Below, one piece after another: positions 34,018 through 42,830 of a stretch of DNA of 64,000 nucleotides. Origin of the DNA: Bordetella sp. BOR01 (GTDB lineage: Bacteria > Pseudomonadota > Gammaproteobacteria > Burkholderiales > Burkholderiaceae_B); contig NZ_JAHUWT010000003.1 of the NCBI RefSeq assembly GCF_019218885.1, positions 1,302,001 to 1,366,000 of the forward strand, read 5' to 3'. A program made the translations under genes and the position numbers. The number at the start of each line of letters is the position of its first letter. Positions within the stretch are counted from its first letter, which is position 1. A model generated the notes under the pieces. That model searched no databases, was not told the origin of the DNA, and saw only the letters and a program-made list of their open reading frames with translations.

Positions 34018-35070
34018 ATGCGCATCGTGCTCGTCACCGACGCCTGGCCGCCGCAAGTCAATGGCGTGGTTCGTACCTGGACCACCATGCAGCGCCTGCT
34101 GACCCAATGGGGCCATGAACTGATCGTGGTCAACCCCAATGGCGCGCGCACCGTGCCCGCGCCGTCCGAACCGGAACTGCGCCTGTGTCTGACACCGGGC
34201 CGGCAACTGCGCCGCATCCTGGGCGACACCGTGCCCGATGCCCTGCACATCGCCACCGAAGGTCCGCTGGGCCTGGCGGCGCGGCGCATGGCGATGCGCC
34301 GCGGCTGGCGCTTCACGACCTCGTTCCATACGCTGTTTCCCGACTACCTGCAGGCCCGCATGGGTATTCCGGCGTCGCTGCCCTGGAAATACATGCGCTG
34401 GTTCCATCGGCCATCGGCCTGCGTGCTGGTGCCCACGCCCACTGTGCGCGACATCGTGGCGGCGCGCGGCCTGGCGAACTTGCGAGTGTGGTCGCGCGGC
34501 GTCGACGCGGCGCATTTCCGCCCCGGCCCGCGCGATGCCTTCGCCGATCTGCCGCGGCCCATTTTCCTGAGCGTGGGCCGGGTGGCGCGCGAGAAAAACC
34601 TGGATGCCTTCCTGTCGCTGGACTTGCCGGGCAGCAAAGTGGTGGTGGGAGCCGGGCCCGACGAGGCGCGCCTGCGCAAGGCCTACCCGGCTGCGCACTT
34701 TACCGGCATGCAGCCCGACGAAAAGCTGCCGGCCTACTATTCGGCGGCCGACGTGTTCGTGTTTCCCAGCCTGACCGATACCTTCGGCCTGGTCATGCTG
34801 GAAGCCATGGCCTGCGGCACGCCGGTGGCCGCGTTCCACAGCGAGGCGCCGCTGGCGGTGATCGAGGCCGGTGCCACCGGCTTCGTCAACGACGACCTGG
34901 CCATGGCGTGCCGGCAAGCGCTGGAACTGGACCGTGCCGGGGTGCGCGAAGGCGCGTTGAAGCGCACCTGGGAAAAAATCGCGCACGACCTGCTGGCCGC
35001 CCTGGTGCCCTTGACGCCGGCCGGCGCGGCCGACTGGCCCGTGGCGGCGGGGTCGGCAAGCACGGCGTGA
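34018..35070 (+). CDS. GT4 glycosyltransferase, probable glycolipid synthase
   Basis: A 350-aa GT-B glycosyltransferase. The N-terminus [19 protein letters not shown] and the C-terminal donor-binding segment [22 protein letters not shown] mark family GT4. The closest remembered relatives are diacylglycerol glycosyltransferases (Agt type) that make glycolipids under phosphate starvation; the Pho-box-like repeats upstream agree with that. CGGAGG precedes ATG 34018. Other lipid or mannosyl acceptors remain possible. Confidence 0.8.
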   Translation: MRIVLVTDAWPPQVNGVVRTWTTMQRLLTQWGHELIVVNPNGARTVPAPSEPELRLCLTPGRQLRRILGDTVPDALHIATEGPLGLAARRMAMRRGWRFTTSFHTLFPDYLQARMGIPASLPWKYMRWFHRPSACVLVPTPTVRDIVAARGLANLRVWSRGVDAAHFRPGPRDAFADLPRPIFLSVGRVAREKNLDAFLSLDLPGSKVVVGAGPDEARLRKAYPAAHFTGMQPDEKLPAYYSAADVFVFPSLTDTFGLVMLEAMACGTPVAAFHSEAPLAVIEAGATGFVNDDLAMACRQALELDRAGVREGALKRTWEKIAHDLLAALVPLTPAGAADWPVAAGSASTA

Positions 35071-35107
35071 TGCCGGGCACGTCGCACGGCCGCCGCCAGG
35101 CCGGTTG

Positions 35108-36067
35108 TCAGCCGCCCTTCAGGATGTCATGCCATTTCCTGGTCTGGCTGGCGATGAACTTGCCGAACTCGGCCGGGGGCTCGCCGCCCGCCTGCGCGCC
35201 GATGGTTTTCATGACCTGCTGCATCTCGGGCGACTTCAAGGCCTGGACCGTGTTCTGGTACAGCTTGGCCTGCACATCGGCAGGCGTGCCGGCCGGTACC
35301 ATCAGGCCGTACCAGGTCTCGAACGTGTAGCCCGGCACACCGGATTCGTCGATGGCCGGGATCCCGGCAAAGTACGGGCTGGGCTTGGAGCTGCTGACGC
35401 CCAGCGCCGTCACCGTCTTGGCCCGCACCTGGGCAATGGCCGATCCGCTGGTTTCCAGGGCCATCTGGATCTGCCCGCCCATCAGGTCCGACATCATCGG
35501 CGCACCGCCCTTGTAGGGCACGTGCTGGATGTCGATGTGCGCCATGCGCTTGAACAGTTCGCCGGCCAGGTGCTCGGTGCTGCCGATACCCGCCGAGCCG
35601 TAGTTCAGTTCGCCGGGATGCGCCTTGGCGTACTTCAGCAGGTCTTGCACCGACTTGACCGGCAGCTTCTTGTTCACGATCAGGATATTGGGCGACGACG
35701 CGATGGTGGTGACCGGCGCGAAATCTTTCTGGAAGTCGTACGGCAGGTGCTCATAGGTGGACGGCGCGATCGTGTGCGCGATGGTGGCCAGGAACAGCGT
35801 ATAGCCGTCGCCCTTGGCGCGCGCCGCGTCGGCCGCGCCGATGGTGCCGCCCGCGCCCGAGCGGTTGTCGACGATGACCGGCTGCCCCAGCCGCTGCGAC
35901 AGCGCCTGCGCCAGCGGCCGGCCGACCATGTCGGTGGTGCCGCCTGGCGGAAAGGGCACCACCAGGGTGATGGGCCGGTCGGGCCAGGCAGCCTGGGCGC
36001 CGGCCGCCCAGGCCAGCAGGGCCAGCCCGCATAGCGAACGGGCCAGGCAGCGGGGTAATTTCAGCAT
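35108..36067 (-). CDS. Bug-family (TctC) solute-binding protein
   Basis: A 319-aa periplasmic receptor. Signal peptide ends at AQA (MLKLPRCLARSLCGLALLAW), followed by RPITLVVPFPPGGTTDMVGR, DNRSGAGGTIGAAD and HVPYKGGAPMMSD. No catabolic partner is adjacent: it stands alone between the glycosyltransferase and the ahcY riboswitch. Ligand unknown. Confidence 0.92.
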   Translation of the reverse strand: MLKLPRCLARSLCGLALLAWAAGAQAAWPDRPITLVVPFPPGGTTDMVGRPLAQALSQRLGQPVIVDNRSGAGGTIGAADAARAKGDGYTLFLATIAHTIAPSTYEHLPYDFQKDFAPVTTIASSPNILIVNKKLPVKSVQDLLKYAKAHPGELNYGSAGIGSTEHLAGELFKRMAHIDIQHVPYKGGAPMMSDLMGGQIQMALETSGSAIAQVRAKTVTALGVSSSKPSPYFAGIPAIDESGVPGYTFETWYGLMVPAGTPADVQAKLYQNTVQALKSPEMQQVMKTIGAQAGGEPPAEFGKFIASQTRKWHDILKGG

Positions 36068-36132
36068 GATGTGTCTCCGTTTTCGTACCCGGTCACTGTA
36101 TCGGTGAACGTCTGACGAGCGCCTGACTGGTG

Positions 36133-36160
36133 TTGCACGCTTTGCGCCAGCCGGTACAAT
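36133..36160 (+). promoter_or_regulatory. Sigma-70 promoter of the ahcY operon
   Basis: TTGCAC (36133-36138) and TACAAT (36155-36160) are separated by 16 bp. Transcription would start a few bases before the riboswitch. Confidence 0.65.
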
Positions 36161-36168
36161 TCGGGTCA

Positions 36169-36289
36169 GTCCTGAGGAGCGCTGCGACGATCCCCGGCTG
36201 CCCCCACGCGCGGGCCAGCCAGCAGGGGTTGCCAGGCTCAGGAATCTCATCAGGCACCGCCACGGCGGTGCCCTGTAACGGCGCTCACC
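36169..36289 (+). ncRNA. S-adenosylhomocysteine (SAH) riboswitch
   Basis: The conserved elements of the SAH riboswitch occur in order: CCTGAGGAGCGCTGCGAC (from 36171), GTTGCCAGGCTCAGG (to 36242) and AACGGCGCTCACC (36278-36289). P1 pairs CCTGAG with CTCAGG; the pseudoknot pairs GAGCGC (36177-36182) with GCGCTC (36281-36286). A variable hairpin (36251-36275) sits in the long joining segment. The class turns genes on when SAH accumulates, which fits ahcY directly downstream. Confidence 0.93.
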
Positions 36290-36392
36290 TTTGTCGCAGC
36301 GGACGATAAAGGCGGGCGCCTGTTCCATCATGGTGTTCCGTACGGCCGTCCGCGTTGCGCATTGCCGTTGATTCTTTACCGGAGCACACACC

Positions 36393-37811
36393 ATGAATGC
36401 CGTACCCGACCAAGCCGTTGCCGATTACCTCGTTGCCGATTTGTCCCTGGCCGCCTGGGGCCGCCGCGAATTGGCCATTGCCGAAACCGAAATGCCGGGC
36501 CTGATGGCCATCCGCGACGAGTTCGCGGCCAGCCAGCCGCTGAAGGGCGCGCGTATCGCCGGCAGCCTGCACATGACCATCCAGACCGGCGTGCTGATCG
36601 AGACGCTGGTGGCGCTGGGCGCCGAAGTGCGCTGGGCCTCGTGCAATATCTTTTCCACCCAGGACCACGCCGCCGCCGCCATTGCCGCCACCGGCACGCC
36701 GGTGTTCGCGGTCAAGGGCGAAACCCTGGAAGAGTACTGGCAGTACACGCACCGCATCTTCGAATGGCCCCAGGGCCGCCATGCCAACATGATCCTGGAC
36801 GACGGCGGCGATGCCACCCTGCTGTTGCACCTGGGCGCGCGCGCCGAGCAAGACGCTTCGGTGCTGGCCAAGCCGGGCAGCGAAGAAGAACGCGTGCTGT
36901 TCGCCGCCATCAAGGCCACGCTGGCGCGCGACCCCAAGTGGTATTCGACCCGCCTGGCGGAAATCCGCGGCGTAACCGAAGAAACCACCACCGGCGTGCA
37001 TCGCCTGTACCAGATGGCGCAGAAGGGCGAACTGGCCTTTGCCGCCATCAACGTCAACGACTCGGTCACCAAGTCCAAGTTCGACAACCTGTACGGCTGC
37101 CGCGAATCGCTGGTCGATGGCATCAAGCGCGCCACCGATGTGATGGTGGCCGGCAAGGTCGCCGTGGTGGCCGGCTATGGCGATGTGGGCAAGGGTTGCG
37201 CGCAGGCGCTGGCCGCGCTGCGCGCCCAGGTGTGGGTCACCGAGATCGACCCGATCTGCGCACTGCAGGCCGCCATGGAAGGCTTCAAGGTCGTGACCAT
37301 GGAAGAAGCCGCCGCCCGCGCCGACATCTTCGTCACCGCCACGGGCAACTATCACGTCATCACCCGCGAGCACATGCAGGCCATGAAAGACCAGGCCATC
37401 GTCTGCAATATCGGGCACTTCGACAACGAAATCGACGTTGCCGGGCTGGATGATTGCCAATGGGAAGAGATCAAGCCGCAGGTCGATCACGTGGTGTTCC
37501 CTGATGGCAAGCGCATCATCCTGCTGGCCAAGGGCCGGCTGGTGAACCTGGGCTGCGCCACGGGCCACCCCTCGTTCGTGATGTCGTCGTCGTTTGCCAA
37601 CCAGACCATTGCGCAGATCGAGTTGTACACCCGCAACGACGCCTACGTGCGCGGCCAGGTCTATGTGCTGCCCAAGCAACTGGACGAGAAAGTGGCGCGC
37701 CTGCACTTGAAGAAGCTGGGCGTCAACCTGACCTCGCTGCGCAAGGACCAGGCCGACTACATCAACGTGCCGGTCGAGGGCCCCTACAAGCCCGGCCACT
37801 ATCGCTATTGA
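36393..37811 (+). CDS. ahcY: Adenosylhomocysteinase (SAH hydrolase)
   Basis: A 472-aa NAD-dependent enzyme that splits S-adenosylhomocysteine to adenosine and homocysteine. The NAD-binding fold [17 protein letters not shown] and the region [20 protein letters not shown] are typical. It contains the roughly 40-aa insertion found in the longer bacterial and plant-type enzymes. It is the first gene of the operon ahcY-holin-like-metF and is under the SAH riboswitch. Confidence 0.97.
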   Translation: MNAVPDQAVADYLVADLSLAAWGRRELAIAETEMPGLMAIRDEFAASQPLKGARIAGSLHMTIQTGVLIETLVALGAEVRWASCNIFSTQDHAAAAIAATGTPVFAVKGETLEEYWQYTHRIFEWPQGRHANMILDDGGDATLLLHLGARAEQDASVLAKPGSEEERVLFAAIKATLARDPKWYSTRLAEIRGVTEETTTGVHRLYQMAQKGELAFAAINVNDSVTKSKFDNLYGCRESLVDGIKRATDVMVAGKVAVVAGYGDVGKGCAQALAALRAQVWVTEIDPICALQAAMEGFKVVTMEEAAARADIFVTATGNYHVITREHMQAMKDQAIVCNIGHFDNEIDVAGLDDCQWEEIKPQVDHVVFPDGKRIILLAKGRLVNLGCATGHPSFVMSSSFANQTIAQIELYTRNDAYVRGQVYVLPKQLDEKVARLHLKKLGVNLTSLRKDQADYINVPVEGPYKPGHYRY

Positions 37812-37832
37812 ACCTGTAGCACAATAGAAGCA

Positions 37833-37853
37833 CGCCGCGCGCCATGCGCGGCG
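37833..37853 (+). other. Hairpin between ahcY and the holin-like gene
   Basis: CGCCGCGC (37833-37840) and GCGCGGCG (37846-37853) form an 8-bp perfect stem with a 5-nt loop, followed by only three T. It may give partial termination or protect the ahcY end of a processed transcript. Confidence 0.4.
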
Positions 37854-37890
37854 GCTTTGCCAATATTCTGGCGCCTTACCGGAGATCGCA

Positions 37891-38226
37891 ATGACCTTGA
37901 TACTCGTCTGGCTGTTGAACGCTGTTGCCCTGCTGGCCGTCGCTTATCTGCTGCCCGGCATTACCGTGGCCAGCTTCGGTTCGGCGCTGATAGCCGCGCT
38001 GGTGCTGGGTTTGTTGAACATGCTGGTCAAGCCGGTGCTGGTGCTGCTGACGCTGCCCATCACCATCGTTACGCTGGGCCTGTTCCTGATCGTGCTCAAT
38101 GCCCTGCTGTTCTGGCTGGCCGGCTCGATCTTGCGCGGCTTCCAGGTCAACGGCTTCTGGTGGGCCGTGGCGGGTGCCATTTTGTACAGCATCATTTCCG
38201 GCCTGCTTTCGCGCCTGATCCCCTGA
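37891..38226 (+). CDS. Phage_holin_4_2 / YvlD-type small membrane protein
   Basis: A 111-aa protein of four hydrophobic helices with the family segments LLPGITVASFGSALIAAL and LNMLVKPVLVLLTLPITI. Despite the family name it is chromosomal and not phage-linked. CCGGAG precedes the start. Its place between ahcY and metF is conserved in betaproteobacteria; a role in the methyl cycle is unproven. Confidence 0.85.
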   Translation: MTLILVWLLNAVALLAVAYLLPGITVASFGSALIAALVLGLLNMLVKPVLVLLTLPITIVTLGLFLIVLNALLFWLAGSILRGFQVNGFWWAVAGAILYSIISGLLSRLIP

Positions 38227-38239
38227 TTTTCTCTTCCTG

Positions 38240-39085
38240 ATGACCGGACCTTCCCCCGCGGCGCTGAGCCTGGAGTTTTTCCCCCCGCGCGACATCGCCG
38301 CCCAAGAGCGGCTGGTGCGCGCGGCCAAGCAGATGCTGGCCATCCAGCCGCGCTATGTCAGCGTCACGTTCGGCGCGGGGGGTTCCACCCGCGCCGGTAC
38401 GGCCGATACCGTGCGCATGTTGCAGAACCTGGGCTGCGATGCCGCGCCGCATTTGTCGTGCATCGGCGCCACGCGCGAGAATCTGCGCGATATCCTGGCC
38501 GCCTATCGCGACCAGGGCGTGCGCCGCCTGGTGGCGTTGCGCGGCGATCTGCCCTCGGGCATGGGGGGCGACGCGGGCGAACTGCGCTATGCGGCCGACC
38601 TGGTGGCCTTCATCCGCGCCGAAACCGGTGATGCCTTCCACATCGAAGTGGCGGCCTACCCCGAAATGCATCCGCAGGCCACCAGCCCGGCGGCCGACCT
38701 GAACCACTTCGTGGCCAAGGTCGATGCCGGGGCCGATGCCGCCATCACGCAGTATTTCTTCAACGCCGACGCCTATTTCGATTTCGTCGATCGTGCGCAG
38801 GGCAAGGGCGTGTCCATTCCCATCGTGCCGGGCATCATGCCCATCACCAACCACACGCAACTGGTGCGGTTCTCGGAAATGTGCGGCGCGGAAATCCCGC
38901 GCTGGATACGGCTGCGGCTGGCCGAGTTCGGCGACGACAAGGCCTCTATCCGCGCCTTCGGGGTGGATGTGATCGGCGAGCTTTGCCAGAACCTGCTCGA
39001 CAACGGCGCGCCGGGGCTGCACTTCTATACGCTGAACCACGCCGAGGCGCCGTTGGCGATCTGGCGCGAGCTGGATTTGGTCTAG
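38240..39085 (+). CDS. metF: 5,10-methylenetetrahydrofolate reductase
   Basis: A 281-aa FAD TIM-barrel reductase that makes 5-methyltetrahydrofolate for methionine synthesis. It opens with LSLEFFPPRD (catalytic Glu in the EFFPP motif) and has SVTFGAGGSTRAGT and QYFFNADAYFDFV. It follows the holin-like gene by 13 nt. With ahcY it restores methionine from homocysteine, so riboswitch control of both is sensible. Confidence 0.95.
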   Translation: MTGPSPAALSLEFFPPRDIAAQERLVRAAKQMLAIQPRYVSVTFGAGGSTRAGTADTVRMLQNLGCDAAPHLSCIGATRENLRDILAAYRDQGVRRLVALRGDLPSGMGGDAGELRYAADLVAFIRAETGDAFHIEVAAYPEMHPQATSPAADLNHFVAKVDAGADAAITQYFFNADAYFDFVDRAQGKGVSIPIVPGIMPITNHTQLVRFSEMCGAEIPRWIRLRLAEFGDDKASIRAFGVDVIGELCQNLLDNGAPGLHFYTLNHAEAPLAIWRELDLV

Positions 39086-39122
39086 CCAGACGGGGCATGC
39101 AGAAAGATAGGCTTGATGGCGC

Positions 39123-40436
39123 TTACAGCGGGTCTTCGGATACTTGCGGCATGTCGTGGGCGAGCTGCATCAACCGCTCGCTACGCGTGCGGACCAGACC
39201 AGCGATCGATTCAGCCATGAGGCGTTCGTCGGCAACAAGCTCGGGAGCCTGAACCAGGTGGGGCAAGGCACGTTGTGCCTTGGTTGCCAGGCTGGTCATC
39301 AGGCGGGCCAAGGCGTTGCGCGGCATGGCGAGCCGCGCAGCCATATCCGCGACGTCGAATGGACGGATGGCGTCGAACTCGAACACATCGCCGATCGCCA
39401 TGGCCATTTCCTGATCAAAATGCGGATATTGGGCCACGCTGACCAAGTCATACCAAGGCGTCATATGGAGCCCTTGCGCTGTACAAAAGAACGACAGATT
39501 CTTGCCGTGGGCGTCGCTATTGCCAATCAAGAACTGAAAAAAGACCCACTGCAGCATACTGCGCAGATATTGCGCGGGCGCCAAGGCAGATGTGTCAGCC
39601 ATACTGGCCAATCTGGCCACGCTAACGCCATCGCGCAGGTGCGCCACATCGCGTGAGGCGCCATAAATGCGTTCATATTTGTACGTCACCGGAAGATCCA
39701 ACGCCTGACAGGCGTCGATGGTATGTACTTTTCGGATCTCTCCTTCATGCTTGTGGCGGTCGAACCGCTGGACCATCAGAACGGGCTCCGGCAAGCGCAG
39801 AATTTCGACAGGTGCGGCTGCCAGGCCCATGGCGCTTGCCAGGCGCATGCAGCAGAATTCATTGGCGACCAAATGGGTTGTTCTCGGATCTTCGGATTCT
39901 GGTTTGAGAATATGGGTCGAAGGGTGGCCGTCGTCCGGCAGGAACAGCGCGTCATCGATTCGATGCACTGCGAGTTTGTCTTGTACGCCCGCAGTCGACA
40001 GCCTGACTTTGCCATCCCAGATTGCGAACTCGATCCAGGCTCGTTGCGCAATCCGCTGCGCGAGTTCATCCCGCGTGATCTCGCGCATCGGCACAGGCTC
40101 GGTCGGCGCGACATTGTCGAGTTGGAAGCTGAGTGCGCCCGTGGTTTCCCGACCCAGTTCGATCAGCAGGCCGACGATGTTCTGCTCGGATATCTTGAGA
40201 TGCTGAGCCGCTATTCTCAACGGCCGGCCTTCGGGCATCAGGTTATCCAGGAAGCGGCGTACGGTGGCAGGCGCCGCGGGCGGGCCATCCAAAGGAAAAA
40301 ATGGCGAAAGCGGGAAGCGTTGAGGATGCGCTAGCCAGCCCGGGGCATAGCTGAATTCGAATTCGTCCTGGCGGGAATCAAACCCCAGTGTCCCGACTTG
40401 CGCACTACCTGCCGTGATCAACATGTGCTCAGCCAT
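39123..40436 (-). CDS. hipA: HipA-type serine/threonine kinase toxin
   Basis: A 437-aa HipA family kinase. Visible motifs are S147 in RLSTAGVQDKLA (the regulatory autophosphorylation loop), the ATP lysine K178 in HILKPE, the catalytic loop GNSDAHGKN (D308, N313) and the metal Asp in WYDLVS (D330). All key residues are present, so it should be active; E. coli HipA phosphorylates glutamyl-tRNA synthetase, while other HipA kinases hit other targets. The start overlaps the antitoxin gene by 8 nt. Confidence 0.92.
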   Translation of the reverse strand: MAEHMLITAGSAQVGTLGFDSRQDEFEFSYAPGWLAHPQRFPLSPFFPLDGPPAAPATVRRFLDNLMPEGRPLRIAAQHLKISEQNIVGLLIELGRETTGALSFQLDNVAPTEPVPMREITRDELAQRIAQRAWIEFAIWDGKVRLSTAGVQDKLAVHRIDDALFLPDDGHPSTHILKPESEDPRTTHLVANEFCCMRLASAMGLAAAPVEILRLPEPVLMVQRFDRHKHEGEIRKVHTIDACQALDLPVTYKYERIYGASRDVAHLRDGVSVARLASMADTSALAPAQYLRSMLQWVFFQFLIGNSDAHGKNLSFFCTAQGLHMTPWYDLVSVAQYPHFDQEMAMAIGDVFEFDAIRPFDVADMAARLAMPRNALARLMTSLATKAQRALPHLVQAPELVADERLMAESIAGLVRTRSERLMQLAHDMPQVSEDPL

Positions 40437-40728
40437 GTGGGTTTTCCTCGGATGCGAGCCTGTTGTTAGCTTCCGGTATATCGGCTTTGGGCAAGACGAG
40501 CATGGCCAACCCCATCCGGTGCAATACCTGCAGTAGCTTTTCCGATGTCACCGGGCGGCCGTTTTCCAGCCTGGACATCAAATCCTGCGACACGCCGCAA
40601 AATGCCGCCATGTCATCGATCCGAAAACCCTGGGCGAGCCGGGCGGCGCGGACGAGCGCTCCCAATGCCCTCGTGTCAGAGATGGGCGAGGCCGGGGAGC
40701 TTGTGTCGGGGGGTGGGAGACGGTTCAT
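40429..40728 (-). CDS. hipB: HipB-type Xre antitoxin and repressor
   Basis: A 99-aa protein with an Xre helix-turn-helix (about 23-75: RAARLAQGFRIDDMAAFCGVSQDLMSRLENG in essence) and a C-terminal tail that may reach HipA. It neutralises HipA and binds its own promoter. Three palindromes upstream (40735-40852) are the likely operators; the nearest lies six bases before its ATG and would cover the ribosome-binding region. Confidence 0.92.
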   Translation of the reverse strand: MNRLPPPDTSSPASPISDTRALGALVRAARLAQGFRIDDMAAFCGVSQDLMSRLENGRPVTSEKLLQVLHRMGLAMLVLPKADIPEANNRLASEENPHG

Positions 40729-40734
40729 GGCAGC

Positions 40735-40852
40735 TTTAATTTCGGTATGCCGAAATTAAAGCGCAGAATATCTAGAAAGTCACGATAATTTCGGCTAACC
40801 GAAATTATCGGCCAAAATCCTACGGTAGTCCGAAAATTTCGGTATCCCGAAA
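40735..40852 (-). promoter_or_regulatory. hipBA promoter with three evenly spaced HipB operators
   Basis: Three palindromes share TTTCGG-N4-CCGAAA. O1 (40735-40760) has perfect 11-bp arms, O2 (40783-40810) perfect 12-bp arms and O3 (40837-40852) 6-bp arms. Centres are 49 and 48 bp apart. A further overlapping copy CCGAAA-A-TTTCGG is at 40830-40842. The consensus differs from the TATCC-N8-GGATA of E. coli hipBA. Confidence 0.85.
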
Positions 40853-40956
40853 CTTATTGCGTCAGCTAGCCTGCGATGACCCTTTGCATCCTGGGGCGTA
40901 AGCGGACCCAGTCTCGTAAAGAGGCTGGGGACGATGGTCCACCGCCCTCGGAGCTA

Positions 40957-41289
40957 TCAAGCCTTGACCGGCACCTGGATGCGGGTCAGGGGAACGTGCT
41001 GCTGGCATCCGTAGACATCGCGGTCGGTCAGGTCGCCCGAGCTTACCGGGCGCTTGATGGTGACCTTGAATGCCCGCGCGGCATCGAACGCCTTGCAGAC
41101 CAACACCTGGTCGGGTGCGATCGAAAAGGCCGTGGCAACGTTCTCGAGGGTGATGACGCCGCTGCGCTTGACATGAAAGTAGGGCTCATCGGCGTCGAAC
41201 ATGATGTCGAACGTCAGTTCGAAGGGCCCGGAGTTCTTGCTGCGTATCACCTTGGCGTAGGTGGTCAGCGCTCTAGTGTCTGAAGTCAT
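40957..41289 (-). CDS. DUF4387 domain protein
   Basis: A 110-aa protein with the DUF4387 pattern (YAKVIRSKNSGPFELTFDIMF, then CKAFDAARAFKVTIKRP). It is usually encoded directly after an AtuA/DUF1446 protein, as here, and probably forms a small subunit or partner of it. Start ATG 41289 follows an AAGGAAAAAA stretch. Function is unknown. Confidence 0.87.
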   Translation of the reverse strand: MTSDTRALTTYAKVIRSKNSGPFELTFDIMFDADEPYFHVKRSGVITLENVATAFSIAPDQVLVCKAFDAARAFKVTIKRPVSSGDLTDRDVYGCQQHVPLTRIQVPVKA

Positions 41290-41341
41290 GATGTCATTTT
41301 TTCCTTGTGTTATGCGCCGCATGAAACAGGCGTGGCCAGAC

Positions 41342-41397
41342 CAGGGGCGCAGCGGAGCCGGCTCCGCCCCCCTGGGGGGAAGCGCGCAGCGCTTCGG
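41342..41397. repeat. GC-rich structured intergenic repeat
   Basis: The spacer between the AtuA-like and DUF4387 genes contains a 16-bp perfect palindrome GCGGAGCCGGCTCCGC (41352-41367) inside an outer CCAGGGG/CCCCTGG stem, followed by GAAGCGC-GCA-GCGCTTC (41379-41395). This form is typical of dispersed extragenic elements in Burkholderiales; no second copy is in the window. Confidence 0.5.
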
Positions 41398-41405
41398 GGG
41401 CCGCT

Positions 41406-42764
41406 TCAATTCTTGATGTCTTCATAATGGATCGGAAAGCACTCGCACGGTTCTGACACGGGCATCAGGTGATAAATCGAGAACCGGTAAGCGGGCCCCA
41501 CCGGGATGCCGAAGGGTGAGAACGGATAAGCCATGTTCCCTGCCGTGGTCAGGATGCCCGGATAGTCGGCGTGCTGCAGCACGCCGCGTGTGAACATCGC
41601 CACCGCTGTTGCCGTATCCTGGTCGGGCGCCACGACGTCGATCACCAAGCCGATCTCTTTGGGTACGTGCGACACATCCGGTTCCAGATCGCCCATGACG
41701 CCGTTCTTGCCATAGTTGCGAAACAGCAGGTTGATGCCGTTCTGGGCCAGGCCGAAGCGTTCTTCAGCGCGTTCGCGGGCATGGTCCAGCACGTGGTCCA
41801 GTTGCGCGATCATGACCGCATCCCGTATGCCCACCACCACGATGCTGCGATAGCCCAGTTTCTCTGCGGCCTCGAGTTTTACGCGGTAGCGGGTATCCGG
41901 CAGATAAGCGCTGCCACGCACCTGTACTTTGCGGCCGTCCTGCTGGAACTCTGCATGGGTCAGGTCATTGATGCCGCCCGGGCCGGCCTGCAGAAAGGGG
42001 TCGCTGCGCTCGTACAGCGAGTGGCCTGCCACCGACACAGTCGTGCAGCGGCTGTCCGGATTGCCGGGTTCGACTTCGAAATGGTCTTCGTACACGCGGC
42101 CTATCATGGGTTCACCGAGATCGTAAGGAACCGCCGACAGGCCTGCACATTCCAGGATTTTTCCGCAATGCAGCGACAGGCCCGGAGCGAAGCCGCGCAG
42201 CACCGGCATGGCCGCGAAAATGGCGTCGTCGCAGGCGCGTCCCGCGATGATCACGTCGGCACCGGCGTCCAGGGCCCGCATGAACGGCTCCATGCCCATT
42301 TGCGCCACGATGGGCCCCGCGGCGTCTACTGTGTCGGCCGTCAGTATGCCGTCGGGGCCGATCGATTCCAGAGGGCCCGCGCCAATCTTGCGTTTCAGAT
42401 AGGCTTTGTCGATTTCGGCACTGATGACGGCGAGCTTGAATGAGAGTTTCTGTTCCGCGGCCACCTCGCGCACCAGGCGGATCATCAACTCCAGCGTGGT
42501 GTTCGACCCGTTGGTGATGGCAGAGCCTATCATCAGCGGGATCTTGGCGGCGCGCGCGGCGGCCAGCATGACCGCGAGATCCCGGCGATAGGCGGAGAGC
42601 GGCAGAAAAGCCTGGTCGGCACCATGGTAGTAGGGGCCCATGTCGGTGGAACCGGCATCCTGGCCGATAAAGTCCGGCTTGGCTTGCATGGCACGCTTGA
42701 ACGAGGCCAGGTTATAGCCGCTGCCCATCGAGCCCGACGGCGCGACGCCCGTGATCTGTTTCAT
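41406..42764 (-). CDS. AtuA-like acyclic terpene utilisation family protein (DUF1446)
   Basis: A 452-aa protein of the AtuA/DUF1446 family. It contains PDFIGQDAGSTDMGPYYHG, ADVIIAGRACDDAIFAAMP and a C-terminal AYRFSIYHL. AtuA is needed for citronellol use in Pseudomonas, but its reaction is unknown and the other atu genes are absent. Paired with DUF4387 and a Bug receptor, it more likely acts on a carboxylate or its CoA ester. Confidence 0.85.
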   Translation of the reverse strand: MKQITGVAPSGSMGSGYNLASFKRAMQAKPDFIGQDAGSTDMGPYYHGADQAFLPLSAYRRDLAVMLAAARAAKIPLMIGSAITNGSNTTLELMIRLVREVAAEQKLSFKLAVISAEIDKAYLKRKIGAGPLESIGPDGILTADTVDAAGPIVAQMGMEPFMRALDAGADVIIAGRACDDAIFAAMPVLRGFAPGLSLHCGKILECAGLSAVPYDLGEPMIGRVYEDHFEVEPGNPDSRCTTVSVAGHSLYERSDPFLQAGPGGINDLTHAEFQQDGRKVQVRGSAYLPDTRYRVKLEAAEKLGYRSIVVVGIRDAVMIAQLDHVLDHARERAEERFGLAQNGINLLFRNYGKNGVMGDLEPDVSHVPKEIGLVIDVVAPDQDTATAVAMFTRGVLQHADYPGILTTAGNMAYPFSPFGIPVGPAYRFSIYHLMPVSEPCECFPIHYEDIKN

Positions 42765-42830
42765 GTTGATCCTTGATTGATGAATCGCCGGCGGGCATGC
42801 GCCCGCCGGAAAACGCCGGCTGCAGGCCGG

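Noticed and set aside
37891-38226. Prophage remnant suggested by a holin family match
   Set aside because: The family is widespread in chromosomes, the gene lies in a conserved ahcY-metF operon and no phage genes are near.
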